Assembly (NCBI GenBank): GCA_030247575.1
Contig: JAOTRV010000025.1
Location: 1-64,000 of the forward strand
Direction: 5' to 3'
DNA: 64,000 nt
DNA from: Sulfuritalea sp.
GTDB lineage: Bacteria > Pseudomonadota > Gammaproteobacteria > Burkholderiales > Rhodocyclaceae
Every line of letters begins with the position of its first letter. Position 1 is the stretch's first letter. Both the position numbers and the translations under genes were made by a program. Under the pieces are notes generated by a model that was not told where the DNA came from, did not search any database, and saw only the letters and a program-made list of their open reading frames with translations. This document shows, piece by piece, positions 12,501-19,705 of this stretch.

Positions 12501-15500
12501 GCCACACTGCGTCCGCTGCCGTCATTCGCACTCTCGCCGGTGATGGCGAAGCCGCTGCTGCCGAGTGCCGAGAGATTGATCGCGCCGCCGCCAGACTGGC
12601 CGAAGACCACGTAGCTGCTGCCCGCGCCGTTGCCCGGCGCCCCGACGATCAGATCAGCGAGACCGTCGCCATTGACGTCGCCCGCACCGGCGACGCTATA
12701 GCCGCTTTGATCACCCGTGCTTGCGCCGGTGATGGCGAAGCCGCCGTTGCCGGCAGCCACATCCGAGAGAATGATTTCTGCCGAGGCGGTCGTACCGAAG
12801 ACCACGTAACTGCGCCCGGCGTTGCTGCCGTTGCCGTAGCCACCGACGATCAGGTCGGCGAGCCCGTCGCCATTGACGTCGCCGGCCGCGGCAACGCTTC
12901 TGCCGCTGAGATCAAATGAGGATTCGCCGGTGATGGCGAAGCCGCTGCTGCCGAGGGTGGCAAGATTTATGGTCGCATTGCCGGTCTGGCCGAAGACCAC
13001 GTAGCTGCGCCCGGCATAGTTGCCACCCGTGCCGTTGTAGTACGCACCAACGATCAGGTCGCCAAGGCCATCGCCATTGACATCGCCGGCGCTGGCGACA
13101 CTGATACCGCTACGGTCACCCGCACACTCGCCATTGATGGCGAAGCCGCCGTTGCCGGCGGCAATGTCGCTCAGATCGATGTACGGAATCAGGTCCACGT
13201 CAACCATCACCTGCGCCGCGGCCGTGTTGTGGTTGAACACGGCGTAGCTGGTTCCGTTGTTGCTGACGATCCCGCTCTTGGCCCAGCTGGCGGCATCGCT
13301 GAAGTTCACGGTGTCGCCGGCGTTGCCGTCGACGACCACTTGATGCTTCGCGACGGTGGTGCCGAGGCCGGTCCAGAGGTTAACGGAATTGAAGCTGTTC
13401 ATGCCGGCCATGTCGACGACATCGGCCGCGCCGATCGTCAGGCTGTTGTTGCCGCTGCCCGTCAGGTCGATGCGTTCGACGGACTCGATGCGCGACGCAC
13501 TGGACGGCGTTGCGCCGCCCTGGTCGGCGATGGCGCCCAGATTCACCGTGACGCCAGCGCCGACTATGGCCAGCGTGTCGATGCCGCTGCCGCCATCGAC
13601 GCGGGCGAGATTGCCGCCGGTAACGCCAGCCCCGAGTTGCGTGAGATTGTCCGCGTTGAGCGCGAACATGTCGTTGCCGGCGCCGCCCAACAGCACGTCG
13701 GCGCCGCCGTTGCCGGTGAGCGTGTCGTTGCCCGCCCCGGCCACCAGGGTTTGGCTGCCGGCATCGCCGTTGAGGGCGTCGATGCCCGCCGTGCCAAGCT
13801 GGTCGACCGCGGTCTGCGCAAAGGCGCCGGAGGTCGAACCGAAGATGACGTAGCTGCGGCCGGCATTGGCGCCAGTGGTGGGGTCGCTGTTGCGCGCGCC
13901 GACGATCAGATCGGCCAAGCCGTCGCCGTTGACGTCACCGGCGGCGGCCACGCTGTTGCCGCTGAAGTCACCGGCACACTGGCCGTTGATGGCGAAGCCG
14001 CCGCTGCCGGCGGCCACCGCCGAAAGATTGACCGTCGTGGTACCGGTCTGGCCGAAAACCACGTAGCTGCGCCCAGCAAAGGCGCTGTTGCCGTAGGCCC
14101 CGACGATGATATCTGACAGGCCGTCGCCGTTGACGTCGCCAGCGGCGGCAACACTTCTACCACTGAAATCACCCGCACACTGGCCGTTGATGACGAAGCC
14201 GCCGCTGCCTGCGGCGACTGCCGAGAGAGCGATGGCGCTGCCGCCGGTCTGGCCGAAGACCACGTAGCTGCGGCCGGCATTCGCACCACCCACGTCGTTG
14301 TAACTCGCCCCGACGACGAGGTCCGCCAGGCCGTCGCCATTGACGTCGCCAATGCCGGAGACACTCCAGCCGCTCCTGTCATACGCCGACTCACCCATGA
14401 TGGCAAAGCCGCCACTGCCGGTGGCGACCGCCGAGAGATCGACCGCCGCGCCGCCGGTCTGGCCGAAGACAACGTAACTGCGTCCGGCGGATATCCCGTT
14501 GGCGTCATTGCCCATCGCGCCGACGATCAGGTCGGCGAGGCCGTCGCCATTGATATCTCCGGCACCGGCAACACTGCGACCGCTGAAGTCAGATGCGCCC
14601 TGGCCGTTGATGACAAAGCCGCCAGTACCGTTGGCTATCGCCGACAGATCGATTTCGGTGGTGCCGGTCTGGCCGAAGACCACGTAGCTGCGCCCGGCGG
14701 CGGCGCCGGCGGCGGGATCGCTGGCGTACGCGCCAACGATCAGGTCGGCCAGGCCATCGCCATTAACGTCACCGGCGGCGGCGATGCTGTCGCCACTCTG
14801 GTCAGCTGCGCTCTGGCCGTTGATGACAAAGCCGCCGCTCCCGGTGGCCACCGCGGAAAGATTGACGGCCGTGCCTCCGGTCTGGCCGAAGACCACATAA
14901 CTGCGCCCGGCGAAAGCTCCAGCTGCGGGGTTGCTGTTGCGCGCGCCGACGATCAGGTCCGCCAAGCCGTCGCCGTTGAAATCGCCGGCGCCCGCCACGC
15001 TGAAGCCGCTGAAGTCACCGGCACACTGGCCGTTGATGGCGAAGCCGCCCGTGCCGTTGATTATTGCCGAAAGATCAATTTCGGTGGTACCGGTCTGGCC
15101 GAAAACCACATAGCTGCGCCCGGCAAAGGCGCCGCCGCCGTAGGCCCCGACGACGAGATCCCCAAGGCCGTCGCCGTTGACATCGCCGGCGCTCGCCACG
15201 CTGGCGCCGCTTCTGTCGTTGCTGATCTCGCCGTTGATGACGAAGCCGCCGCTGCCGGCAGCAACATCGCTCAGGTCGATCCAGGGCAGCAGGACATCGG
15301 GCACCAGCACCTGGGCCGCGACGCTGTTGTGATTGAAGACGGAATAAGTGATCGCGTTGTTGGTAACCGTGCCGGCCTGGGTCCAGTTGCCGGCATCGGC
15401 GAAATACACTGCATCGCCGGCATTGCCGTCGACCACGAGCTGGTGCCTGCTCACCGTGGTGCCGAGCCCGCTCCAGCCATTGCCGTTGTTGAAGCTGTTC

Positions 15501-18500
15501 ATGCCGGCCATGTCGACGACATCGGCGGCCGTGATCACCAGGCTGTTACTGCCGCTGCCGGTGAGGTCGACACGTTCGATGGATTCGATGCGCGAGGCGG
15601 AGGACGCCGTGGCGCCGCCCTGGTTGGCGATGGCCCCGAGATTCACCGTGACGCCAGCGCCGACTGTTGCCAGCGTATCGATGCCGCTGCCGCCATCGAC
15701 GCGGGCCAGGTTGCCGCCGGTGACGCCCGTGCTGAGATTGGCGACGTTGCCCGCATCGAGCCGGAACACGTCGTTGCCGGCACCGCCGTGCAGCACGTCG
15801 GCGCCGCCGTTGCCGATCAGCGTGTCGTTGCCGGCACCGGCCACCAGCGTTTCGCCGTTGGCACCGCCGGTGAGTGTGTCGCTGCCCGTGGTGCCGAGCT
15901 GGTCGACCGCCGTCTGGGCGAAGATACCGTTGGTCCCACCGAAGATGACGTAGCTGTGGCCCGCGCCATCCTTGTCGGAAGCTATGAGGTCGGCCAGGCC
16001 ATCGCCGTTGACATCGCCGGCGGCGGCGACGCTATAGCCGCTTGCGCCGTAGGTTGTGCCGCCAGTGATGGCGAAGCCGCCGTTGCCGGCGGCGACCGCC
16101 GAGAGATTGACGGCTGTGCCGCCGGTCTGGCCGAAGACCACGTAAGTGCGCCCGGCTTCGTTGCCGCCGGCATCGTTGCGATAAACGCCGACGATCAGAT
16201 CGGACAGGCCGTCGCCATTGACGTCGCCGGCGGCAGCGATATTCCTCGCAACACCATCCTGCGCGGTCTCGCCGGTGATGGCGAAGCCGCCACTGCCGGT
16301 GGCCACCGCCGAGAGGTTGATGGCCGCGGTGTTGGTCGTGCCGAAGACCACATAGGCCCGCCCTGCGTTGCTACCGCCGGCATCGTTGCCCTCCGCCGCA
16401 ACGATCAGGTCGGCCAGGCCGTCGCCATTGACGTCGCCTGCGGCAGCGACAGCCTTGCCGCTATTGTCATTGACCGCCTGGCCGGTGATGGCGAAGCCGC
16501 CGCTACCGAGGGTCGAAAGGTCGATGTTGGTCGGGTTGTCGGACCGGCCGAAGACCACGTAGCTGCGGCCGGTACTCCCGTTGTTGCCTGGCGACCCGAC
16601 GATCAGGTCGGCGAGGCCGTCGCCATTGACGTCGCCAGCACCGGCCACGCTGAATCCGCTCTGGTCGGTGGTGGTCTGGCCGGTAATGGTAAAGCCGCCG
16701 CTGCCCGTCGCGACCGCCGACAGATTGACCGCTCCCATGGCCGTCTGGCCGAAAACCACATAGCTGCGCCCGGCGTAGTTGCCGACCTGATCGTTGAGGC
16801 GAGCGCCGACAATCATATCGGCCAGGCCGTCGCCGTTGACGTCGCCGGCGGCAGCGACGCTGAAGCCGGCGTTATCATTCGCGCACTCGCCGTGGATGGC
16901 AAAACCGCCGCTGCCGAGGCCCGAGAGAGAGATCGCCGCACCGTCGGCCTTGCCAAAGACCACATAGCTGCGGCCGGCACTGCCGCTACCGTTCTTGCCG
17001 GGAGCGCCGACCAACAGGTCGGCGAGGCCGTCGCCATTGATGTCGCCGATTCCCGCGACGCTGTTTCCGCTGTAGTCGTAAGCCGATTCACCGGTGATGG
17101 CGAAGCCGCTGCTGCCGAGCGCCGAGAGATTGATCGCGCCGCCGCCAGCCTGGCCGAAGACGACGTAACTGCGCCCGACAGAAGTTCCCCCGGTGTCATG
17201 GTCTCTCGCACCGACGATGAGGTCGCCCAGGCCATCGCCGTTGACATCGCCGGCGCTGGCGACGCTGAAGCCGGCGCGGTCGCCGCTGCACTCGCCATTG
17301 ATGACGAAGCCGCCGCTGCCGGAGGCGAAGTCGGCAATGTCCTTGACCAGGACGCTGGTGGCCACCAGCAATTGCGCGGGCGTGCCGTTATGGTTCCAGA
17401 TGGCATAGCTGGTGCTGCCGTCGCTGGCGGTGCCGGCCTGGGTCCAGTTGGCAGGGTCCGCAAGGTTTACCTTGTCGCCGGCGTTGCCGGTGACGATGAC
17501 CTGGTGCTTCGCCACCACTGCGCCGAGCCCGGTCCAGCCGTTGCCGGAGTTGAAGCTGTTCATGCCGGCCATGTCGACGACATCGGCGGCGCCGATCACG
17601 ACGGTATTGTTGCCGCTGCCGGTGAGGTCGATGCGTTCGATCGACTCGATGCTCGACGCGACACCGGGCGTTGCGGCGCCCTGGTTGGCAATGGCGGTCA
17701 GATCCGCCGTGACGCCACCGCCGACTATTGCCAGGGTGTCGATGCCGCCGTCGCCATCGACGCGCGCCATGTTGCCTTGATCGGTACCCCATCCGCTACC
17801 GAGATAAATGAAGTTGGGGCCGCCCAGTTCAATGCGGTCGTCGCCGGCGCCGCCGTAGAGCACATCGACGCCACCGCCGCCGATCAGGGTGTCGTTGCCG
17901 GCGCCGGCCACGATGTTGTCGTTCCCCGACGTCCCGAGAAGAGTGTTATTGCCACTGTCGCCCATCTGGTCCACGGCGGTCGGCGAGAAGGCGCCGTCGG
18001 TGGCGCCGTAGATCACATAGCTGCGGCCGGTATAGCTATTGCTATTTGGTGCGCTGACGACCAGGTCGGCCAGGCCGTCACCATTGAGGTCGCCCGCGGC
18101 GGCCACGACGCGACCGCTCTGGCCGGCTGCGTTCTCGCCGGTGATGGCGAAGCCGCCCGTGCCACCGGCTACCGCCGAAAGATCCACATTCACATAGGAG
18201 GGGTTACTTTCGGACTTGCCGAAGACCACATAGCTGCGCCCGGCATCGTTGCCGCCTGCGTCGCTGGTAGGCGCGCTGATGATCAGGTCGGCGAGGCCGT
18301 CGCCATTGACATCGCCGGCACCGGCGACACTCCAGCCACTCTGGCCGCCGTCGGATTCGCCGTTGATGGCGAAACCGCCGCTGCCGCCGGCGACGGTCGA
18401 CAGGCTGAGGTTGGCCGGATTGTCGGTACGACCGAAGACCACGTAACTGCGACCAATAGAAATGCCATCGACATCGTAGCCACGGGCGCCGATGATCAGG

Positions 18501-19480
18501 TCGGCCAGTCCGTCGCCATTGACGTCGCCGGCACCGGCGACGCTGAAGCCGCTCTGGTCGCCGCCAGTTTCGCCGGTAAGGGCGAAGCCGCCGCCTCCGG
18601 CGGCCACCGCCGAAAGATTGATCGCCGTATTGGCAGTCTGGCCGAAGACCACGTAGCTACGGCCGGCATAATTGCCCCCGCCGGCGTCGTTGCCGCGCGC
18701 GCCGACGATCAGGTCGGCCAGGCCGTCGCCATTGACATCGCCGGCGCCATCCACGCTGAAACCGGAAAAATCGGAGGTGCATTCGCCGTTGATCGTAAAA
18801 CCGCCGCTGCCGAGGCTGGCGAGATTGATATCGGAGCCGTTGTTGCTGCGGCCGAATACGACATAGGACTGGTTGTCACTGGAGTTGCCGACAATCAGGT
18901 CGGCGAGGCCGTCGCCATTGACGTCGCCCGCGTCGGCGACGTCTTTCGACTGAATTGAATAACCTCCGGAAAGGACAAAGCCGCCCGAACCGTTGGCCAC
19001 CGTCGTGACATAGCCGCCGCTACCGTCGGGCGCCGTCGCAATATTGACGGCATTGCCATCGGTCTTGCCGAAGACCACAAAGCCGTTGCCATACGCCGCG
19101 CCGACAAGCAGGTCGGCCAGGCCGTCGCCATTGATGTCGCCGGCACCGGAAACGCTGCTTCCAATGCGGTCGGAATTGTCCGAACTGCGGATCGCGAAGC
19201 CGCCGATGCCGGACGCTATGGCAGAGAGATTTATCGGTCCCGGATTGGCGCTGCCACCGAAAACCACGTAGGCGCGGCCTTCGTGACTGTTGTAGTAAAA
19301 GCTGCGGGAATCGCTCCACCCCGGTGCGCCGACGATGAGATCGTCGAAGCCGTCACCGTTAACATCGCCGGCGCTGGCGATGACCTTGGAAAAAAGCATA
19401 TCCGAATCGCCGGAGCATTCGCCGTTGATTACAAAACCGCCAGAACCGACAGCGATATCGGAGAGAAGTATGTCAGCCAT
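1..19480 (-). CDS. Giant FG-GAP beta-propeller / RTX repeat protein (partial, C-terminus outside window)
   Basis: The frame starts at ATG 19478-19480 with GGAG 8 nt upstream and stays open to base 1, giving at least 6,493 residues. There is no N-terminal signal peptide; FG-GAP motifs (GDVNGDGLADLIVGA, then GRSYVVFGQ) begin at once. Residues 1-3511 are five modules of seven FG-GAP repeats, each followed by RTX nonapeptides (GGxGxDxLx type) and a spacer with RIESIERVDLTGSGSNSL and LVVDGNAGDAV motifs. Residues from about 3512 to 6300 are three RTX super-blocks, and the rest are DYNGDGKADL..TIWTMDG repeats. RTX nonapeptides bind calcium and mark type I secretion substrates. The C-terminal secretion signal would lie off the left edge. 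The divergent ABC/HlyD pair at 23284-26329 is the likely exporter. A surface adhesin or S-layer-like role is inferred; no enzymatic domain was recognised. Existence of the frame is certain from continuous repeats; function is not. Confidence 0.93.
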   Translation of the reverse strand, partial: MADILLSDIAVGSGGFVINGECSGDSDMLFSKVIASAGDVNGDGFDDLIVGAPGWSDSRSFYYNSHEGRAYVVFGGSANPGPINLSAIASGIGGFAIRSSDNSDRIGSSVSGAGDINGDGLADLLVGAAYGNGFVVFGKTDGNAVNIATAPDGSGGYVTTVANGSGGFVLSGGYSIQSKDVADAGDVNGDGLADLIVGNSSDNQSYVVFGRSNNGSDINLASLGSGGFTINGECTSDFSGFSVDGAGDVNGDGLADLIVGARGNDAGGGNYAGRSYVVFGQTANTAINLSAVAAGGGGFALTGETGGDQSGFSVAGAGDVNGDGLADLIIGARGYDVDGISIGRSYVVFGRTDNPANLSLSTVAGGSGGFAINGESDGGQSGWSVAGAGDVNGDGLADLIISAPTSDAGGNDAGRSYVVFGKSESNPSYVNVDLSAVAGGTGGFAITGENAAGQSGRVVAAAGDLNGDGLADLVVSAPNSNSYTGRSYVIYGATDGAFSPTAVDQMGDSGNNTLLGTSGNDNIVAGAGNDTLIGGGGVDVLYGGAGDDRIELGGPNFIYLGSGWGTDQGNMARVDGDGGIDTLAIVGGGVTADLTAIANQGAATPGVASSIESIERIDLTGSGNNTVVIGAADVVDMAGMNSFNSGNGWTGLGAVVAKHQVIVTGNAGDKVNLADPANWTQAGTASDGSTSYAIWNHNGTPAQLLVATSVLVKDIADFASGSGGFVINGECSGDRAGFSVASAGDVNGDGLGDLIVGARDHDTGGTSVGRSYVVFGQAGGGAINLSALGSSGFAITGESAYDYSGNSVAGIGDINGDGLADLLVGAPGKNGSGSAGRSYVVFGKADGAAISLSGLGSGGFAIHGECANDNAGFSVAAAGDVNGDGLADMIVGARLNDQVGNYAGRSYVVFGQTAMGAVNLSAVATGSGGFTITGQTTTDQSGFSVAGAGDVNGDGLADLIVGSPGNNGSTGRSYVVFGRSDNPTNIDLSTLGSGGFAITGQAVNDNSGKAVAAAGDVNGDGLADLIVAAEGNDAGGSNAGRAYVVFGTTNTAAINLSAVATGSGGFAITGETAQDGVARNIAAAGDVNGDGLSDLIVGVYRNDAGGNEAGRTYVVFGQTGGTAVNLSAVAAGNGGFAITGGTTYGASGYSVAAAGDVNGDGLADLIASDKDGAGHSYVIFGGTNGIFAQTAVDQLGTTGSDTLTGGANGETLVAGAGNDTLIGNGGADVLHGGAGNDVFRLDAGNVANLSTGVTGGNLARVDGGSGIDTLATVGAGVTVNLGAIANQGGATASSASRIESIERVDLTGSGSNSLVITAADVVDMAGMNSFNNGNGWSGLGTTVSRHQLVVDGNAGDAVYFADAGNWTQAGTVTNNAITYSVFNHNSVAAQVLVPDVLLPWIDLSDVAAGSGGFVINGEISNDRSGASVASAGDVNGDGLGDLVVGAYGGGAFAGRSYVVFGQTGTTEIDLSAIINGTGGFAINGQCAGDFSGFSVAGAGDFNGDGLADLIVGARNSNPAAGAFAGRSYVVFGQTGGTAVNLSAVATGSGGFVINGQSAADQSGDSIAAAGDVNGDGLADLIVGAYASDPAAGAAAGRSYVVFGQTGTTEIDLSAIANGTGGFVINGQGASDFSGRSVAGAGDINGDGLADLIVGAMGNDANGISAGRSYVVFGQTGGAAVDLSAVATGSGGFAIMGESAYDRSGWSVSGIGDVNGDGLADLVVGASYNDVGGANAGRSYVVFGQTGGSAIALSAVAAGSGGFVINGQCAGDFSGRSVAAAGDVNGDGLSDIIVGAYGNSAFAGRSYVVFGQTGTTTVNLSAVAAGSGGFAINGQCAGDFSGNSVAAAGDVNGDGLADLIVGARNSDPTTGANAGRSYVIFGSTSGAFAQTAVDQLGTAGIDALNGDAGSQTLVAGAGNDTLTGNGGADVLLGGAGNDMFALNADNLTQLGAGVTGGNLARVDGGSGIDTLAIVGAGVTVNLGAIADQGGATPSSASRIESVERIDLTGSGNNSLTIGAADVVDMAGMNSFNSVNLWTGLGTTVAKHQVVVDGNAGDTVNFSDAASWAKSGIVSNNGTSYAVFNHNTAAAQVMVDVDLIPYIDLSDIAAGNGGFAINGECAGDRSGISVASAGDVNGDGLGDLIVGAYYNGTGGNYAGRSYVVFGQTGNATINLATLGSSGFAITGESSFDLSGRSVAAAGDVNGDGLADLIVGGYGNGSNAGRSYVVFGTTASAEIILSDVAAGNGGFAITGASTGDQSGYSVAGAGDVNGDGLADLIVGAPGNGAGSSYVVFGQSGGGAINLSALGSSGFAITGESANDGSGRSVASAGDVNGDGLADLIVGASANDAGGYNAGRSYVVFGQTGNATINLSTLGSNGFAITGETDGDRSGRSVAAVGDVNGDGLADLVVGAYANDAGGSYAGRSYVVFGTTATTAINLSTLGSDGFAINGESAGDFSGRGVAGAGDVNGDGLADLIVGANNNDAGATDAGRSYVVFGQTGATAINLSAVAAGSGGFAINGESANDQSGFSVASAGDINGDGLADLIVGALGNNGDTGRSYVIFGSTSGAFAQTAVDVMGTSGNDTLNGGYYSASTVVAGDGDDVIFGYGGADVLLGGAGNDTFRLNGDNLYYLASGHDYYSGNLARIDGDGGIDTLALDGSGIKLNLTTIANQGGASPSSASRIESVERVDLAANGNTLTLGVSDVIDMAGMNSFNSGNGWTGLDAQVARHQVMVDGGNGDYVKLLDPASWTQTGTATFNLTDYVIYNHNSAAAQLLVATGVPVNPPRIDLVDIANGIGGFAISGGTDGGEGGPPQGSGYSVASAGDVNGDGLDDLIVGAPFDFANGAFNGRSFVVFGQTDTVAIDLTAVAAGNGGFAISNIDGGEGGDRSGFSVAGAGDVNGDGLADLIVGVPRNDYSDYDNGRSYVVFGQAAGDEVSLANVAAGSGGFVITGGDGGEGSGDYSGFSVAAAGDVNGDGLADLIVGAPYNDYSGNNNGRSYVVFGTTDTSPVDLSGVAAGSGGFVITGGDGGEGSGDKSGFSVAGAGDVNGDGLADLIVGAYRNDYTDYDAGRSYVVFGRTDNPGNILLSDVASGNGGFVINGQYSDDYSGFSVASAGDINGDGFGDLVIGAPNDYGYSGKSYVVFGTPDTTPIDLSAVAEGYGGFIIYGEVDEDYNGVSVAAAGDINGDGLADLIIGASYNDAGGYSAGRSYVVFGQTGTAAIELSAVAAGSGGFAITGETNWDYSGRSVAAAGDVNGDGLADLIVGAYGNDAGGNDAGRSYVIFGSTSGAFVNTAVDQLGTAGSDTLTGGTGGETLVAGAGDDILLGNGGADVLHGGAGNDVFQLDASNVAQLGAGVDGASGNLARVDGGSGIDTLAIVDAGVTVNLTAIANQGGAMPSSASRIESVERIDLTGSGNNSLTLSAADVVDMAGMNSFNDGNGWTGLGSIVARHQLVVDGNTGDTVAFSDPDNWTQVGTVTNNAISYAVFDHNSVAAQVLVALTMPVGGPMSFNYSELANGSTTVFDPATDTLRIDDPSLLATHFRPSPSVDGRGITLEQMDQFGQPVKTITLKFTTDPDQTNFYKIWAGMISFESGSFLVVGDNSIGITGDDSGSFTPIFTNTGDLMISFGADTTMNGGPGDDVLVTVGGQGGNFGPSGSDVINGGDGNDTLQLGQVAGLVGYTVDLGNTGLNAQAISAGANSSSFTVSGIENVMGSDGADSITGDSLANRLGGGDGNDTLIGGDGNDSLSGGNGVDSLVGGNGTDTADYSSDVNFNGDGLGVAVHLGAGATSSWSGVGFTVPASSAIDGWSNTDSLSGIENVQGSNYNDFIIGDANANYINGGRGSDLLGGGGGADTLDGGVSGPDVDFDWASFSASTTPVSINLGAGTGGSAILINIDGVMGGSAADTITGGSDARWFNGDKYEWFQGNGGADTIDGGWVDTGTTGMDAGDLEYNWARYAGATAAITVNLAAGTASGQGADTLIGINAVWGGNVGDSLTGGNPLFDYVEVFNGSGGSDTITGGTGLNIAAYRDSTSGANVDLLNGTASDGLGGTDTLVDINGVVGSDHGDTITGGASDDRLGGRKGADIIDGGANGSEGDTADYHGDYDADGNGMGVTVTLTNGTGSAIDGWGTTDTLSNIENVRGSVYNDLITGNDAGNVLHGSAGNDVLNGGGGSDTLDGGSGRDDAVYSGNQGTYTVTDLGGGNWSVGDGVGNTDMLSNVERLVFADATQTIVPTTYDFNAMTNGQAVVFDPNADMFTAPGYGPQDLDWSDIESGPYQGQGLQLQSRDPMTDLPIKTVYLLFTPGMNDPSNMFKVNSEHITFGLGQLMLGDDSVSVTADDSTTLTLTGATGNDVLVSVGGSQTLDGGDGNDQLITVEKQSSAGSSGTDHFIGGNGSDTLVLEAMQGGTITQYTVDLSAGNGSIAGTYASTFTLDSIEHVQGSDVNDFITGDAGGNFITGGWGGVDTLVGGDGNDSFEGGQGNDWIDGGAGNDRLDYSRIDAQGGGINLDLGTGVVLVGADTQTIAGIERVVGTWGSDTLTGAADRFNDLTRDYSPDIFEGLGGADIINGGTAAPSAMTLVSYAAAQGPVNVNLGSNIATNDGFGNTDTLLNIDGVIGSAMNDVLTGGSSSAIYLPFLQFEIFEGGMGSDTIDGGTGSDRVSYERNPGAVTVTLADGDAAGTAVEYGGPMGPTTDTLYHIEQVRGSAFADSITGNAGNNGLEGMAGDDTINGGSQFPGSYDQARYQQATDAIVATFTGGGAGTVTGDASVGTDTLIGIEEIVASDFNDTLTGGSGNDSFMAMKGHDQISGGVAGSAGGYDRVSYAFGPVDTGVTVTMSGALGSGTAIDQWGGTDILTSIESIQGSYFDDTLTGNAANINTYLRTYQAETFEGLGGNDIIDGGTDAPTHFAQASYANSYVNAGVGVNVNLGTGTAFDGFGGTDTLYNIDGVIGSNGADTLTGGSTSSQIVATGYFEQFEGGGGNDIINGGSGTDRVVYSGGAVDVNLATGTAFDGMGGTDSLTSIEAIRASMSGDVLTGDSGNNAFEGRGGADIIHGGEGFDTIRFDGSSAAVTVTFSNDTAGSGTAIDGGFSYAGVGAATDSFDNIEAVRGSDYNDTLTGGIGDQMFEGMAGNDSIDGGAGNDTVNYASSLSNVTVTLSGGAGSVVDHWGGTDQLSSIENIQGSQFGDNLTGDDGDNVITALSGNDSITGGLGSDTLDGGAGTDVGYYSGNSTDYTVTSLGGSNYSVDDGLGTTDMLSNVESLYFSGDAQSVNLPVTGAVFNFASMTPNQAVSFDPSSDTFYAAGLGPRDFDISDIESPDPNAGRGLMLTQMDQVTHNPVKTVYLLFTPAADPNNMFRITSGHITFQNGLLLVGDNLVGTDDDTSIATLTGGSGNDLLVSAGGSQTLDGGDGNDMLITIEKQTSAGSSGTDSFVGGNGIDTLGLDADVGFGTPITQYVVDLGAGTGNITSGTVGEYNSSFTVSGIENVEGSDVSDQIYGDDLANHLNGGYGNDTVVGGGGNDTLDGGQGNNYISGGNGYDAVDYSNGGQPVYVSLDAGTVTRGSETDSISSVEIVVATMGNDTLTGGTAQNQYTLNDMPTVFEGLGGNDGIQGSNAAPSVSVLASYMHSTAGVNVNLGTGTAFDGMGGTDSLVNIDGVIGSAHNDVLTGGSTSSQILSIGLFEHFEGGLGDDIIDGGTGTYGGGDRVSYQHAGGSVTVNLDSDQNGGNGFLGTATGADGNDTLLNIEQIRGSNFGDSLTGSSANNSIEGMGGNDTINGGSLGYDQIRYSQSTSGITVTFSGGTGGGTAFDGLGGTDTFSNIDEVYGSDFGDTLIGDGAGNNFMGVAGNDSIDGGAGYDRVVYTMGPVGVGVTVTMGGALGSGTAIDQWGGTDTFSNIESVQGSHFADTLTGNAANINTYLSSYLAETFEGMGGDDTINGGTNAPTHFAQATYLNSYVNAGVGVTVNLGMGTALDGFGGTDTLINIDGVIGSNGADNLIGGSTSSQIIPTAYFESFEGGMGADTIDGGMGNDRVVYSGGAATVVLGEGAAAGWAQDGTGSTDTLFNIEYVRGSMAGDTMTGNSGNNLFEGRGGADTIDGGGGIDTLRYDGSTAGVTVTFSDVVAGQGTATDGGFNGTAMATDSFSNIEAVRGSDGADTLIGGIGDQTLEGMAGNDSIVGGAGNDTVNYGSSLSAVTVNLAAAQGFDSWGGTDSLTGIENIRGSHFADNLMGDAGNNAIWAQGGNDTIDGGAGMDTAQYSGLKSEYTVFKGVGYYTVTDNNVANGDDGVDTLYGIEKLQFSDGFTNLGKAVERDFSGDGKSDLLWSHTDGSVAIWTMDGINKTAGSQIYGPFAGWNMVDGKGDYNGDGKADLRWEHTDGSTTIWTMDGINKIEGSMVFGPFAGFSVVNQQSDYNGDGKTDLLWKNTDGSIAIWTMDGINKMAGSQLFGPFAGWNMVDGKGDYNGDGKADLRWEHTDGSTTIWTMDGINK
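566..8947 (-). repeat. Three RTX super-blocks with a repeated cap domain
   Basis: A cap of 90-100 residues recurs at about 8947-8650, 6745-6440 and 3625-3310. Its shared features are FNxxxxxNG/NQAVxFDP, a GxGLxLxQ-like strand, a conserved PVKTVYLLFTP-like strand and a final LxxGDxS turn. Each cap is followed by RTX nonapeptides alternating with NI(D/E)GVIGS, NIExVRGS and VTVNLGTGTA segments. Blocks two and three run in parallel for about 3.1 kb, for example TLDGGDGND..ITIEKQ near 6340 and again near 3210. The first block is shorter, about 2.2 kb. Confidence 0.85.
8948..19480 (-). repeat. Five tandem 2.0-2.2 kb super-modules, each with seven FG-GAP repeats
   Basis: Approximate module limits are 19480-17341, 17340-15311, 15310-13201, 13200-11101 and 11100-8948. 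Counting the NGDG calcium-binding core of each FG-GAP repeat gives seven per module. In the first module they lie near 19361, 19125, 18920, 18735, 18525, 18300 and 18080; in the last near 10990, 10770, 10550, 10325, 10110, 9910 and 9700. Each set ends in RTX nonapeptides and a spacer whose DMAGMNSFN motif lies near 17555, 15500, 13395, 11335 and 9175. Seven FG-GAP repeats is the number that closes an integrin-alpha-type propeller. Confidence 0.92.
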
Positions 19481-19538
19481 GGCGAAGCTCCTTCGTGTTC
19501 AGGTTTCGACGTTAATTTATCAATTGCGGATACGTGCG

Positions 19539-19567
19539 ATTTGACAATTACGCAAAGTACTTGTCAA
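19539..19567 (-). promoter_or_regulatory. Candidate promoter of the giant gene
   Basis: On the minus strand TTGACA (19562-19567) is followed after 17 nt by TCAAAT (19539-19544), about 60 nt upstream of the start codon. The -35 matches consensus perfectly but the -10 is poor. The 225-bp gap 19481-19705 is markedly AT-richer than the coding DNA around it. Confidence 0.3.
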
Positions 19568-19705
19568 TACGATGCTTGAAATTTAACGCATCCGCGATGC
19601 TGCGACGCCGCAACCGTGGCTGCGGAACGATTCTCCAAGGTTGCCGTGACAGTTTCGTGACCCGCGCCCGGCCAGCCGACAGTCGCGATACGGGGCGGCC
19701 GCGCC

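Noticed and set aside
1301-18958. Very long open frames on the plus strand (for example 1301-3679, 3908-6310, 9002-11830, 15329-18958)
   Set aside because: They lie exactly antisense, codon on codon, to the giant repeat gene. Their products are artificial V/A/D-rich repeats (complements of GDVNGDG and similar), and they exist only because the high-GC repeats avoid TTA, CTA and TCA codons.
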